Part shown: positions 50,343 to 59,448 of the stretch, one piece after another
How the letters are laid out: each line of letters starts with the position of its first letter
How positions within the stretch are numbered: position 1 is the first letter of the stretch
From: JAMOAD01 sp023621955
GTDB taxonomy: Bacteria > Acidobacteriota > Aminicenantia > JAMOAD01
Length of the DNA stretch: 63,949 bases
Direction: 5' to 3'
Assembly: GCA_035403085.1 (NCBI GenBank)
Contig: DAONEM010000009.1
Location: 1 to 63,949 of the forward strand
Translations under genes and position numbers: made by a program
Notes under the pieces: model-generated
Databases searched by the model: none
Seen by the model: only the letters and a program-made list of their open reading frames with translations
What the model was told of the DNA's origin: nothing

Positions 50343-52369
50343 TCGTCAGCTATAAGATACTCAAAGAGTTGCTCCCCCTGGGGAAGAGTCCAGAAGAGCT
50401 GGTTGAACTCTTTCCTCTCATGATGCTCTCCGTGGAAAGCGTTGAAAAGAGGGGAGACGATACCCTCTTCGATCTGGAGATCACGCCGAACCGGCCGGAC
50501 CTCCTGGGACACCTGGGTGTGGCCGCCCAACTGGCAACCTTCCTCAACCTTCCCTTGCCCGCTCCGGAATTTGATCTGAAAGGGGTGGAGGGTTTTCCTG
50601 AGGATGTCTCCGTCTCCGTGGAAGATCCCAGGTGTGGACGGTATACGGCGATGGTCGTCGAAGACGTTCAGGTTGGACCTTCGCCGGAGTGGCTTCGGGA
50701 GAGGATTGAAGCCTTGGGGCTTCACTCCGTCAACAATGTGGTCGATGTTTCCAACTATGTGATGATGTTAACAGGCCATCCCATTCATACCTTCGATCTT
50801 GACCTCCTGGAGGGTAGCAGTGTGATCGTGAGACCCGGCCGCTCAGGGGAGAAGATCCTCTGCCTGGACGGTGTGGAACGTCTCCTCTCCCCCGACGAGA
50901 TCGTGATCGCCGACCGCGGGAGGGCTGTCGCCTTAGCCGGGGTCATGGGCGGGGAAGACTCGGGAATCCGCCCTCAGACAAAGCGTGTGATGGTTGAGAG
51001 CGCCTACTTTGTCCCCAAATACATCCGTTACGCCTCCCGTCGTCTAAAGGTCTCGACGGATTCCTCTTACCGTTTTGAAAGAGGGGCCGATTACGGCGTC
51101 ACCCCTTTAGCCGCCAGATGGGTCGCCTCTCTCCTGGGGGAGATGGGGGGAAAGGTCTACACCACCCTGAAAGACGTTGTTCCCAACTCCCGAAGCCCTC
51201 TGGTGGTCGAAGTCCGTCCGGAGAGGGTTCGTAGAATCCTCGGTTTAGAGGAACTGGACGATCCCACGATCGAGTCCATGCTGGGCCGTCTTCACCTTGA
51301 TACGGTCGAGAAGAAGAGCCACAGCGTCGTCGTCTCTGTTCCCTCCTTCCGCCGCGACCTGGAGAGGGAGATCGATATCATCGAAGAGATAGCGATCCTC
51401 CACGGCTACGACAAGATCCCCGAGAGACTCCCCTCTGTGGAGCTTCCGTCGGTCTATTTCTCCGAGGCGGAGAAGGTGCAGACCGCTTGGGAAGAGAACC
51501 TGAGGCACTACGGCTTCTGTGAAGTGGTCAACTACAGCTTTGTCGGCGAGAACGAGTGCGGATGGAGCTTTAACGCCTTTCAGCCCCTGAAGATTCAGAA
51601 CCCCCTCTCCTTGAAGTACCAGTGGCTTCGCCGTTCCCTTCTCTCCTCTCTCTTGAAGAGCGCCCAGTACAACCTGAACAGGGAGCAGAGAGGGGTGAAG
51701 ATCTACGAGAAGGGTGAAATCTACGGTCTGGTGAACGGGGAGATCCTTGAGGAATCCGTGACGGCCCTCCTGATGATCGGTGAAGAAGAGCGTCGCTGGA
51801 ATACAGGGACCGCAGTATGTTCCCCCTTTCTCTGGATGAGGGGAGCCCTGGAGAGTTTTCTGGAGAACCGGGGAGGAGAGTTGGAGCTTCGCCCTCAGAC
51901 CAGTGTTCCCTTGAGTGACACCTGTTCCTGGCGGATCTTCCTCAACGGGAAGCCCCTCGGATGGATAGGGGAGGTGAAGGAAGAGATTCTCGCAGAAGCC
52001 GCTGTCTCCGCACCGGCTTTCTACATGGAAGTCTCGAACCCCTCTCTCCTCGGTGGTGTCAAACCCTTGGCCGTCTCCAAGGTGGCGCGCCACCCTTCGG
52101 TATGGCATGACCTCTCCTTCCTTCTGGAGAAGAGGCGCAACTACGGCGAGATAGAGACCTTCTTGAAGAGGGGGAACTACCCCTTCCTGGAAAGTTTTTA
52201 TCTTATGGATCTCTACGAAGGCGACAAGATCGAGAGCGGTTTCCGTTCTCTCACGATACGTTTCGTCTTCAGAGCCGAGGAGCGAACCCTGGGTTCTGAA
52301 GAAGCCGCCGGTGTCTTGGAGTCCCTTCAGGACGCCTTGAAGTCCCACTTCCCCATCAAGTTCAGATAA
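50339..52369 (+). CDS. pheT: Phenylalanyl-tRNA synthetase beta subunit, short form
   Basis: Beta chain (676 aa) with editing and tRNA-binding roles. The B1 region (KILKELLPLGKSPEELVELF) runs directly into FDLEITPNRPDLLGHLGVA, so the OB-fold (EMAP-like, B2) insert of about 110 residues found in roughly 800-aa bacterial PheT is missing. B3/B4 editing parts (ALAGVMGGEDSGI), catalytic-like core and the terminal anticodon-binding domain (VARHPSVWHDLSFLL) are present. ATG overlaps pheS by four nt. Confidence 0.95.
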   Translation: MIVSYKILKELLPLGKSPEELVELFPLMMLSVESVEKRGDDTLFDLEITPNRPDLLGHLGVAAQLATFLNLPLPAPEFDLKGVEGFPEDVSVSVEDPRCGRYTAMVVEDVQVGPSPEWLRERIEALGLHSVNNVVDVSNYVMMLTGHPIHTFDLDLLEGSSVIVRPGRSGEKILCLDGVERLLSPDEIVIADRGRAVALAGVMGGEDSGIRPQTKRVMVESAYFVPKYIRYASRRLKVSTDSSYRFERGADYGVTPLAARWVASLLGEMGGKVYTTLKDVVPNSRSPLVVEVRPERVRRILGLEELDDPTIESMLGRLHLDTVEKKSHSVVVSVPSFRRDLEREIDIIEEIAILHGYDKIPERLPSVELPSVYFSEAEKVQTAWEENLRHYGFCEVVNYSFVGENECGWSFNAFQPLKIQNPLSLKYQWLRRSLLSSLLKSAQYNLNREQRGVKIYEKGEIYGLVNGEILEESVTALLMIGEEERRWNTGTAVCSPFLWMRGALESFLENRGGELELRPQTSVPLSDTCSWRIFLNGKPLGWIGEVKEEILAEAAVSAPAFYMEVSNPSLLGGVKPLAVSKVARHPSVWHDLSFLLEKRRNYGEIETFLKRGNYPFLESFYLMDLYEGDKIESGFRSLTIRFVFRAEERTLGSEEAAGVLESLQDALKSHFPIKFR

Positions 52370-52382
52370 AAGGAGGTTTGTC

Positions 52383-52577
52383 GTGGACAACGAGAAGTTA
52401 GAGCAGTTAGCAGATAAAATCGACAAGTTGATAGAAAAGATTGTTACTCTGAAGAAAGAGAACCTCAAGTTGAAAGAGGAGATCTCTCTCTCTCAGGACA
52501 AGAACAGATCGGTAGCTGACCAACTGGAAGCTCTCATCAAGAAGATCGATTCATCGACACAAGAGGATGAGCAGTAA
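52383..52577 (+). CDS. Small coiled-coil protein, ZapB-like
   Basis: A 64-aa protein that is one continuous coiled coil (KLEQLADKIDKLIEKIVTLK, then KKENLKLKEEISL), starting with GTG after AAGGAGG. Its size, heptads and position before zapA match the small ZapB-like or FtsB-like proteins found at this locus, which would act with ZapA at the division ring (inference). It overlaps zapA by 11 nt. Confidence 0.7.
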   Translation: MDNEKLEQLADKIDKLIEKIVTLKKENLKLKEEISLSQDKNRSVADQLEALIKKIDSSTQEDEQ

Positions 52578-52854
52578 GATCGCCGTTGTCGAGATACTCG
52601 GGCAACCTCTCAAGGTCCGTCTCTCCGGAGACTTGGACGATAAGTATCTCGGCGAATTGGCTCGGTACGTAGAAGCCAAAATGGTGGAGATCGGGAAAAT
52701 CATGCCCCATGCCGAGCCCCTTCGGGTGGCTCTGGTGGCCCTTTTGAACTTCGCGGATGAGAACATACAGCTTCAACGGGAACAGGAGTCTTTTCAAAGG
52801 CTCATGGACCGTGTGGATCGGCAGATATCCCTCATAGAAGACGACCAAGGATAG
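52567..52854 (+). CDS. zapA: Cell division protein ZapA
   Basis: A 95-aa FtsZ-bundling protein. The N-terminal beta hairpin domain (VVEILGQPLKVRLSGD, YLGELARYVEAKMVEIGK) is followed by a helix and C-terminal coiled coil (FADENIQLQREQESFQRLMD). The zapA-rny neighbourhood is common. No 6S RNA is recognisable in the 83 nt between zapA and rny, although ssrS often lies there. Confidence 0.88.
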   Translation: MSSKIAVVEILGQPLKVRLSGDLDDKYLGELARYVEAKMVEIGKIMPHAEPLRVALVALLNFADENIQLQREQESFQRLMDRVDRQISLIEDDQG

Positions 52855-52937
52855 AGCCAACCCCTTCCCGTGTTTCGGGCCGCCACTGATAGAGATTTTC
52901 CTCTCCGCCTCTGACATCAAAATAGAAGGAGGAGACG

Positions 52938-54512
52938 ATGCAAACGGTAATGGCCGTGATCGCCCTCGCCCTAGGTCTTCTTTTAGGGGTGGGAATCACC
53001 TTCGCAATTTTTCAGAGGAGAATCAAAGATAAGAGGGTTGCCGAGCTGAGGCAAGCCGAAGTCGAGGTCCGTGAGATTCTTGCCCATGCCAGGGAGGAAT
53101 CACAAAGAATCAAGAAGGAAGGGGAAGTCGCCGTCAAGGAGAGTTACCTCACCCTGAAGGCCGAGCTGGACAAGAACAACAACGAACACCAGAACCGTCT
53201 CAATTCCCTTGAAAAGAGGCTGATTCAGAGGGAAGACAACCTAGACAAGAAGTCCATGAACCTGGAGAACCGGGAGCGGGACCTCCACAAGTCCGAGCAG
53301 CAGATCAAGGCGAAGGAGAGGGAGATAGATGAGCTGAAGGAGAAGCAAAAGGAGATCATCCTTCAGGAGGAAAGCGAGCTGGAGCGAATCTCTGGCCTCT
53401 CCGCCGAGCAGGCGCGAAAGGTAATCCTTGAGAAAATCGAACAAGACAGCCAGGCCGATATGGCCAAGCTTCTCAGGAAGATGGAGGAGGATTACAAGAA
53501 AAGGAAGGACCTGCTGGCCAGAGAGATCATGGCCACCGCTATTCAAAGCAGTGCCGCCGAGTATGTGATCGAATCGACAGTCTCCGTCGTCGACCTTCCT
53601 TCCGACGAGATGAAGGGGCGGATCATCGGACGGGAGGGAAGGAACATTCGGGCCTTGGAGATGTTGACCGGCACGAACCTGATCATCGACGACACCCCCG
53701 AAGCGGTGATCATCTCCTCCGCGGATCCCATCAAGAGGGAGATCGCCCGCCGTTCCCTCAAGACCCTCGTGGAGGACGGGAGAATCAACCCGGCCCGAAT
53801 CGAAGAGGTCATCGAAGAGACCCGTAAGAAGTTTGAAGAGGCTCTCGTGGAGGACGGAGAGGCCGCGGCCCTCGAGTTCGGTCTCAAGAACGTTCATGGT
53901 GAACTGATCAAGCTGTTGGGACGTCTGCGCTACCGCACATCCTACGGGCAGAACGTCTTGGAACACTCTCGGGAGGTTGCCGCCTACGCAGGAAAGATGG
54001 CCGCGGAGATCGGAGCCAATGTGGAAACCGCGACCCGCGCCGGTCTTCTCCATGATATCGGGAAGGCCATAGACAGAGAAGTCGAGGGAACCCATACCGA
54101 GATCGGGGTCAAAGTCGCCCAGAAGTGTGGAGAGAGCGAGGCGGTCGTCTTGGCCATAGCCGCCCACCACAAGGATATCGACTTCCCCTCCGTGGAGGCC
54201 ATGCTCGTACAGGCGGCGGACTCTCTCTCGGCCGCCCGTCCCGGGGCCAGGCGGGAGATCCTGGAGATCTACCTCAAGAGACTGGAGAGCCTCGAGAAAC
54301 TCGCTCAATCCTTCCAGGGTGTCTCCAAAGCCTATGCCCTTCAGGCCGGAAGAGAGGTGAGAATCATCGTCGATTCCGACAGGATCAACGACAACGAGGC
54401 GATCCTGATGGCCCGAAACATCGCGGTGAAGGTGGAGAACGAACTGGAGTATCCCGGACAGATCAAGGTGACCGTTGTCAGGGAAAAGAGAATCGTCGAG
54501 TTCGCCCGTTAG
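52938..54512 (+). CDS. rny: Ribonuclease Y
   Basis: Membrane-bound endoribonuclease (524 aa) that starts mRNA decay. N-terminal helix (VMAVIALALGLLLGVGITFA), long charged coiled coil 30-190, KH domain (KGRIIGREGRNIRALE), and HD domain with LLHDIGKAID giving the metal site. Length and order match the family. GGAGGAGACG precedes the ATG. Confidence 0.97.
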   Translation: MQTVMAVIALALGLLLGVGITFAIFQRRIKDKRVAELRQAEVEVREILAHAREESQRIKKEGEVAVKESYLTLKAELDKNNNEHQNRLNSLEKRLIQREDNLDKKSMNLENRERDLHKSEQQIKAKEREIDELKEKQKEIILQEESELERISGLSAEQARKVILEKIEQDSQADMAKLLRKMEEDYKKRKDLLAREIMATAIQSSAAEYVIESTVSVVDLPSDEMKGRIIGREGRNIRALEMLTGTNLIIDDTPEAVIISSADPIKREIARRSLKTLVEDGRINPARIEEVIEETRKKFEEALVEDGEAAALEFGLKNVHGELIKLLGRLRYRTSYGQNVLEHSREVAAYAGKMAAEIGANVETATRAGLLHDIGKAIDREVEGTHTEIGVKVAQKCGESEAVVLAIAAHHKDIDFPSVEAMLVQAADSLSAARPGARREILEIYLKRLESLEKLAQSFQGVSKAYALQAGREVRIIVDSDRINDNEAILMARNIAVKVENELEYPGQIKVTVVREKRIVEFAR

Positions 54513-54521
54513 GAGGCATGG

Positions 54522-55106
54522 ATGCTCTACGCCCTGAAGGGTCGAATCTTCGCTAAGGATACCGGTTGGGCGGCCCTCGACGTGGGAGGTGTTGTCTACG
54601 AGGTAACCCTTCCTCTGAGGGTAGCCCTGAAGCTCCCCCCTCTGGGGGAGGAGGCCACCCTCTTCACGGTGATGGTGGGAGGAGGGGAGAACCCTGTGAG
54701 CCTCTTCGGTTTCCTCTCATCCGACGAAAGAACTCTGTTCCTCAAATTGATCCGCGTCATGGGGGTTGGGCCGAAGACGGCCTTGGCCCTCTTCTCACGC
54801 CTTGAATACGGGGAGATCCTCTCCGCCGTGGAGGGGAAGAACGGGGAACTTCTCTCCTCGGTTCCGGGAATCGGCAAGAAGACGGCAGGCCGTATTATTC
54901 TCGAGCTAGGGGGTAAGCTCTCCTCCCTGGGAGCCCTTCCTCTCGCCGGTGGGTTCGAGGATGCCCTGGGAGCGCTGACGACACTGGGCTTCCGTCGGGG
55001 AGAGGGGGAGAAGGCCCTTCGCTGGGTCGTGAAGGAGAAGGGGAACCTCTCGTTGGATGAGATGATCCGGGAAGCCCTCGGTTATCTCGGGCGGGTGAAG
55101 GGATGA
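54522..55106 (+). CDS. ruvA: Holliday junction helicase subunit RuvA
   Basis: A 194-aa DNA-binding subunit. OB domain (YALKGRIFAKDTGWAALDVG), two helix-hairpin-helix motifs (RVMGVGPKTALALFS and SVPGIGKKTAGRIILELG), and domain III (EDALGALTTLGFRRGEGEKA) that contacts RuvB. It overlaps ruvB by four nt; ruvC is not here. Confidence 0.96.
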   Translation: MLYALKGRIFAKDTGWAALDVGGVVYEVTLPLRVALKLPPLGEEATLFTVMVGGGENPVSLFGFLSSDERTLFLKLIRVMGVGPKTALALFSRLEYGEILSAVEGKNGELLSSVPGIGKKTAGRIILELGGKLSSLGALPLAGGFEDALGALTTLGFRRGEGEKALRWVVKEKGNLSLDEMIREALGYLGRVKG

Positions 55107-56256
55107 GCGAAATCGTCGAGAGAGAGGCCCCCCAGGTTTGGGAGAGCCGGATCCGTCCAGCCTCGCTGGGGGAGTTCATCGGTCAGGAGAGCCTCAAGGA
55201 GTCCCTCTCTATCTCTTTGTCCGCCGCGAAGATGAGGAAGGGGCCCTTGGACCATGTCCTTCTCTACGGGCCGCCAGGCTTGGGAAAGACCTCTCTGGCC
55301 AGGATCATCGCCCAGGAGTTGGGGGTTCAGATCCGGTGTCTCTCCGGCCCCTCTCTGGAGAAGCCCGGGGACATCGCCTCCCTGCTAACCTCTCTTGGCG
55401 AGAGGGACCTGGTCTTCATCGACGAGGTCCACCGTCTTCCCGCGGCGGTCGAGGAGGTCCTCTATTCGGCCATGGAGGACTACTACCTCGACATTCTCGT
55501 CGGCCAAGGAACGGCGGCCAAGAGCGTCCGTCTCCACCTTCCCCCCTTCACCCTGGTTGGGGCCACGACGAGAATCGGTCTTCTCACACAACCCCTCTTA
55601 AGCCGTTTCGGCATCCTTCTCCACCTGGATTACTACCCCGAGAGGGAGCTTACCGGAGTGGTCAAAAGGAGCGCCGGGCTTCTGCAGATCAACCTCTCCG
55701 CCGAAGCTGCCGCAGCCATCGCGAGCCGCTCCCGAGGAACACCCAGGAGGGCGAACATGCTCCTCAAGAGGTTGAGGGATGTCGCCGAGGTCAAGGGCAA
55801 GACGGTCGTGGACGGCGAGATCGCCGAAGAGGCCTTCTCCCTTTTGGACGTGGACCCTGTGGGGTTGGACCTTCTGGACCGCAAGATTCTCCTGACCCTG
55901 ATCGAGAAGTTTGATGGAGGGCCCGTCGGTCTCAAGACCCTCTCCGCGGCGGTCAACGAGGAGAAGGACACCCTGGAAGACGTCTACGAGCCCTACTTGA
56001 TNNNNNNNNNNNNNNNNNNNNNNNNNNNNNNNNNNNNNNNNNNNNNNNNNNNNNNNNNNNNNNNNNNNNNNNNNNNNNNNNNNNNNNNNNNNNNNNNNNN
56101 NCGGCGGTCAACGAGGAGAAGGACACCCTGGAAGACGTCTACGAGCCCTACTTGATCCAGCAAGGTTACCTCGAGGTCACCCCCCGGGGGAGGCAGGCCA
56201 CGACCAAGGCCTACGAACACTTTCACAAGGGACTTCCCGGCAGGAGGCTTCTCTGA
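55103..56256 (+). CDS. ruvB: Holliday junction helicase motor RuvB, split by a false gap
   Basis: AAA+ motor driving branch migration. IRPASLGEFIGQESLKESL, Walker A GPPGLGKTSLA, Walker B LVFIDEVHRLP, sensor GATTRIGLLTQPL, and winged-helix C-terminus. As written, 100 N (56002-56101) interrupt it and shift the frame, but the 55 nt before the gap are repeated after it. Deleting N plus one copy restores one 332-codon frame ending RRLL, the normal RuvB length. ATG overlaps ruvA; the stop touches queA (TGATG). Confidence 0.95.
55947..56156. repeat. False assembly gap with 55-bp duplicated flanks
   Basis: Positions 55947-56001 and 56102-56156 are identical, separated by exactly 100 N. This is two contigs overlapping by 55 bp that were scaffolded without merging; the real genome should contain one copy and no gap. 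It is not a biological repeat. Confidence 0.93.
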
Positions 56257-57290
56257 TGGATGTTTCTCTCTTCGATTTTCCTCTTCCCCCCGAACTGATC
56301 GCGCAGAAACCTTCACAGAAGAGGCAAGAATCAAGGCTCCTGGTGGTTTCCAAAGAGCGGGAAGAGTTCCTTCAAGCCCGGTTCTGCGACCTTCCCCATT
56401 TTCTCTCCTCCGGCGACCTTCTGGTCGTCAACAACACCCGGGTGGAACCTGTGAAGCTGATAGGGAAGAGGGAAAACGGTGGGTCCGTGGAGTTTCTCCT
56501 CGTTCAACCCCTGGGGGACGGTCTCTTCTCGACTCTTTGCAAGGGCCCGCGCCGTTTTCGGGAGGGGGAGGAGATCTCCTTCGGCGGAGGTTACAGGGGA
56601 AAGATAGAGGGTTGGAAAGACCCGGAGCACCGGATGATCCGTTTCCCCGAAGAGAGTGTCAAGCCGCTTCTGGAAGGGTTCGGCCTGGCTCCTCTCCCTC
56701 CCTACATTCATAGGGACGATCCGGAAGGGGAGAGGGAGTACGACAGGGAGAGGTACCAAACAGTCTACGCCCGGAGCGGCTTCTCTATAGCCGCCCCTAC
56801 CGCCGGGCTCCACTTTACCCCCGAGCTTCTCAGGGAGCTTGAGGAGAGGGGAGTGGAGAGGGCGGAGGTCACCCTGAACGTCGGGGAGGCGACCTTTCAA
56901 CCCCTCCGCGTGGAGAGGGTGGAGGACCACAAGATGAAGAAGGAGTGGGCCGAGGTCGGAGAGGAGACGGCGCAAAGGGTTGAGAAGGCGCTTAGGGAGG
57001 GCCGTCGTGTCTTGGCCGTTGGGACGACATCGGTTCGGACCCTGGAGAGTTTTACCGGGGCAGACGGGCTCTTGAAGAGGGGGAAGATGGCCACGGACCT
57101 CTTTATCTACCCGGGGTATCGGTTCAAGGCGGTTTCGGGTATGATCACGAACTTCCATCTCCCCAAATCGACTCTGATGATGCTGATCTCCGCCATGGCG
57201 GGGACGGAAAAAGTGCAAAAAGCCTACGGGTATGCTATAAAAGAGGGGTACCGTTTCTTCAGCTACGGCGATGCGATGTTGATTCTTTGA
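56256..57290 (+). CDS. queA: S-adenosylmethionine:tRNA ribosyltransferase-isomerase
   Basis: Enzyme of queuosine synthesis (344 aa) that transfers the ribosyl part of SAM to preQ1-tRNA. FDFPLPPELIAQKPSQKR start, LLVVNNTRVEPVKLIG, PLPPYIHRD, GLHFTPELLREL, VTLNVGEATFQP and the terminal MITNFHLPKSTLMML are all characteristic. Shares one nt with the ruvB stop. No tgt gene follows here. Confidence 0.97.
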   Translation: MDVSLFDFPLPPELIAQKPSQKRQESRLLVVSKEREEFLQARFCDLPHFLSSGDLLVVNNTRVEPVKLIGKRENGGSVEFLLVQPLGDGLFSTLCKGPRRFREGEEISFGGGYRGKIEGWKDPEHRMIRFPEESVKPLLEGFGLAPLPPYIHRDDPEGEREYDRERYQTVYARSGFSIAAPTAGLHFTPELLRELEERGVERAEVTLNVGEATFQPLRVERVEDHKMKKEWAEVGEETAQRVEKALREGRRVLAVGTTSVRTLESFTGADGLLKRGKMATDLFIYPGYRFKAVSGMITNFHLPKSTLMMLISAMAGTEKVQKAYGYAIKEGYRFFSYGDAMLIL

Positions 57291-57300
57291 GAGGACGAAC

Positions 57301-57657
57301 ATGGAGAGAGACGAGAACTACCGGGAGACAGTGGAGCGAGAGAAACTGGAGGATCTCCTGGGAAGGGAGGGAAGGGCCAAACGGTTCAAGATCACCCTCT
57401 GCTTTCGGGAGAACCTCTCCGAGAACTCCGCGCGTGCCGTCGAAGCCGCTCAAAGACTCCCCCGGTACTATACAGAGGGGGAGGGTGAGTACCTCTACCA
57501 CTGCGTCAGTGGATACCCTGAGGATGTGGAGGATCTTCATGCCCTCTGGCAGATGATCCAAGGCTTTGAGAACAAGAAGGTCCTGGTGAACAACTACCCC
57601 TTGCCTTACTCACAAGCCCTCTGGTTGCTCCTCTTCTGGGTTCACCGTATCCGGTGA
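57301..57657 (+). CDS. Hypothetical protein (118 aa)
   Basis: I do not recognise it. Charged N-terminus, then ITLCFRENLSENSARAVEAA, a YHCVSGYPEDVEDLHALW segment and a hydrophobic C-terminus (YSQALWLLLFWVHRIR). No signal peptide, metal site or catalytic motif. It begins 10 nt after queA and is followed by the next orphan after three nt, so it belongs to the same transcript. The tail could be a buried helix or weak membrane contact. Confidence 0.65.
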   Translation: MERDENYRETVEREKLEDLLGREGRAKRFKITLCFRENLSENSARAVEAAQRLPRYYTEGEGEYLYHCVSGYPEDVEDLHALWQMIQGFENKKVLVNNYPLPYSQALWLLLFWVHRIR

Positions 57658-57660
57658 GAG

Positions 57661-58266
57661 ATGGCCACCCCCTTTCAGGAGTTTCGTCAAAGGCTGAACC
57701 TGATCTCCCAGAGGGTCGAAGAGATTCACCAGAAGTATCAGCGGTACTTTCAGAGAGAAGAGAGGATCCCCCCCCAGAAGGAGAGGGAGGCGATCGAGCG
57801 GGAGATGTCGCAGATTCAGAGCCGTGAATACCCTCCCTTCTGGCAGTTTCACGTCAACAACGTCGCCCATAAACTGGCCACCTACCGCTCTCTCTGGGAT
57901 AAGCGGATGGAAAACTTCCTCGAGTACGGCACCATAGACGGAAGTAGGATCCAGGAGAGCCGTAGGAGGGAGACCATGCGGGAGATTCCGGAGGAGAGGC
58001 CCAAGAACGAGAGGTCCATGAAGGTGGGTGACCTCTCTTCGTCGGAGACTCTGAGAGACCTCGCGGAATCCCTCTGGAAGGATTTGGACAAATCCGGCGT
58101 GAAGATCGCCGATCCGACGGTTCTGGAGAGGAAGGTTGCCCAGATGGTGGCCCCACTCCAGGAGAAGCAGTCCGCTGAGAGCTCACTGACAATCTCCTAC
58201 GAGGTTGAAAACGGGAAGGTGAAGTTTAAGGTTCGAGTCGGCAAAGGGAGTCCCGGTTCGGCTTAA
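57661..58266 (+). CDS. Hypothetical protein (201 aa), charged helical
   Basis: Unknown function. A charged helical half with a conserved-looking core (FHVNNVAHKLATYRSLWDK), a polar linker, and a C-terminus SYEVENGKVKFKVRV. That core plus a closing beta hairpin loosely resembles deltaproteobacterial proteins of the MXAN_5187 type, but I give this little weight. Its TAA shares bases with the corA stop at the palindrome TTAA (58263-58266). Confidence 0.65.
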   Translation: MATPFQEFRQRLNLISQRVEEIHQKYQRYFQREERIPPQKEREAIEREMSQIQSREYPPFWQFHVNNVAHKLATYRSLWDKRMENFLEYGTIDGSRIQESRRRETMREIPEERPKNERSMKVGDLSSSETLRDLAESLWKDLDKSGVKIADPTVLERKVAQMVAPLQEKQSAESSLTISYEVENGKVKFKVRVGKGSPGSA

Positions 58267-59330
58267 AACCACCTCTTCTTCTTGAAGAAGCGGATCATGA
58301 AGATAACCGTCGCCCCCATGACAACCCAGAGAATCGGGTAGCTGTACTTCCACTCCAGCTCAGGCATATACCGAAAGTTCATTCCGTAAACCCCCACAAG
58401 GAACGTCAGGGGGATGAAGAGGGTCGAGATGATTGTAAGAACCTTCATCACCTGGTTGAGGCGGTTGCTGATGCTGGACATATAGAGGTCGACCATACCC
58501 GAGAGAAGGTCTCTGCACATCTCCGTGGCGTCGATGATCTGGATGACATGGTCGTAAAGGTCTCGCAGGTAGGGGCGCAGGCCCGCCGTGACCATGTGGC
58601 CTTCGTCCCTCTCCAAGGATGCGACCACGTCCCGGAGGGGCCAAACGGCCTTTCTGAGATAAAAGGCCTCCCGCTTCATCTCTTCGATGGCTCGAAGGTC
58701 GGAAGAGGAGGGGTTCTGCGCCAGTTTCAACTCCAACTCTTCGATACGATCCCCCAGGTTCTCCAGAATCGGGAAGTAGTGGTCCACCAGGATATCCAGA
58801 AGGAGGTAGGCCAGAAAGTCGCTCCCCATTTGCCGACCCCTTCCCTTTCCCGAACGGAGCCTCTCCCGAATCGGCTCGAAGAGGGGGGACTCCCTCTCCT
58901 GGAAGGAGAGCAGGTAGTTGGAACCCAGAACAAGGCTCAGCTGTTCGGCCTGGAGAACGCTCTTGCCGGGCTCTTGAGCCAGGGAGAGAATCTTGGCTGT
59001 CAAGAAGAGTGAGTCTCCGAGATCCTCCATCTTGGTCCTCTGGTCGGTCGTCTGGATGTCCTCAAGGACCAAAGGGTGGAGCCCAAAGGGCTCCCCCAGC
59101 CCGGAGAGCCGACGGGGATCGAGACCCTCCGTCTGAATCCAGGTGATTCCCCTCTCTTCGGGTCCCTCCCAAGAGAGGGCCTCGTCCTGGGAGAGGACCT
59201 TTTCAGAAAAGCCGGCCTGATCGTACTTCATCAGCCTACACCGACCGGGGAGTTCACTCTGCTGGGATGGAAGAAGGGTCCCCGGAGGGAGGCCAACCTT
59301 GTGGCCGCGTTTTTTCAAGAGTCTTGGCAT
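58263..59330 (-). CDS. corA: CorA-family magnesium/cobalt transporter
   Basis: Pentameric inner-membrane divalent-cation channel (355 aa). Large cytoplasmic funnel domain, long helix alpha7 (VVASLERDEGHMVTAGL onward), and two terminal helices with the pore signature YGMNF between them (LTIISTLFIPLTFLVGVYGM and YPILWVVMGATVIFMIRFF). A basic KKKRWF end is typical. The ribosome site AAAGGAGG and a promoter at 59354-59382 support the start. Confidence 0.94.
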   Translation of the reverse strand: MPRLLKKRGHKVGLPPGTLLPSQQSELPGRCRLMKYDQAGFSEKVLSQDEALSWEGPEERGITWIQTEGLDPRRLSGLGEPFGLHPLVLEDIQTTDQRTKMEDLGDSLFLTAKILSLAQEPGKSVLQAEQLSLVLGSNYLLSFQERESPLFEPIRERLRSGKGRGRQMGSDFLAYLLLDILVDHYFPILENLGDRIEELELKLAQNPSSSDLRAIEEMKREAFYLRKAVWPLRDVVASLERDEGHMVTAGLRPYLRDLYDHVIQIIDATEMCRDLLSGMVDLYMSSISNRLNQVMKVLTIISTLFIPLTFLVGVYGMNFRYMPELEWKYSYPILWVVMGATVIFMIRFFKKKRWF

Positions 59331-59353
59331 GGTTCCTCCATCTTCTCCTCCTT

Positions 59354-59382
59354 TAGATACCCTCTCCAGAAAAAAGAGTCAA
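59354..59382 (-). promoter_or_regulatory. Promoter of corA
   Basis: On the minus strand: TTGACT, 17-nt spacer, TATCTA, 23 nt before the ATG. Confidence 0.68.
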
Positions 59383-59394
59383 CTGAAAAGGGTG

Positions 59395-59424
59395 TTGTCA
59401 ACTTATGTCACTTTCCTGTAGAAT
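59395..59424 (+). promoter_or_regulatory. Promoter of the signalling cluster
   Basis: TTGTCA (59395-59400), 18-nt spacer, TAGAAT (59419-59424), divergent from corA. Expected +1 near 59431, only 18 nt before the TTG at 59449, which supports that codon as the original start of the kinase gene. Confidence 0.65.
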
Positions 59425-59448
59425 GAAGAGAGAAGAGGATGGTGCGGA

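Noticed and set aside
52855..52937. 6S RNA between zapA and rny
   Set aside because: The interval is 83 nt, too short for 6S RNA, and shows no long bulged hairpin.
55947..56156. 55-bp direct repeat as a biological repeat in ruvB
   Set aside because: Exact duplication on either side of exactly 100 N, inside a gene that is intact after merging, is a contig-overlap artefact.
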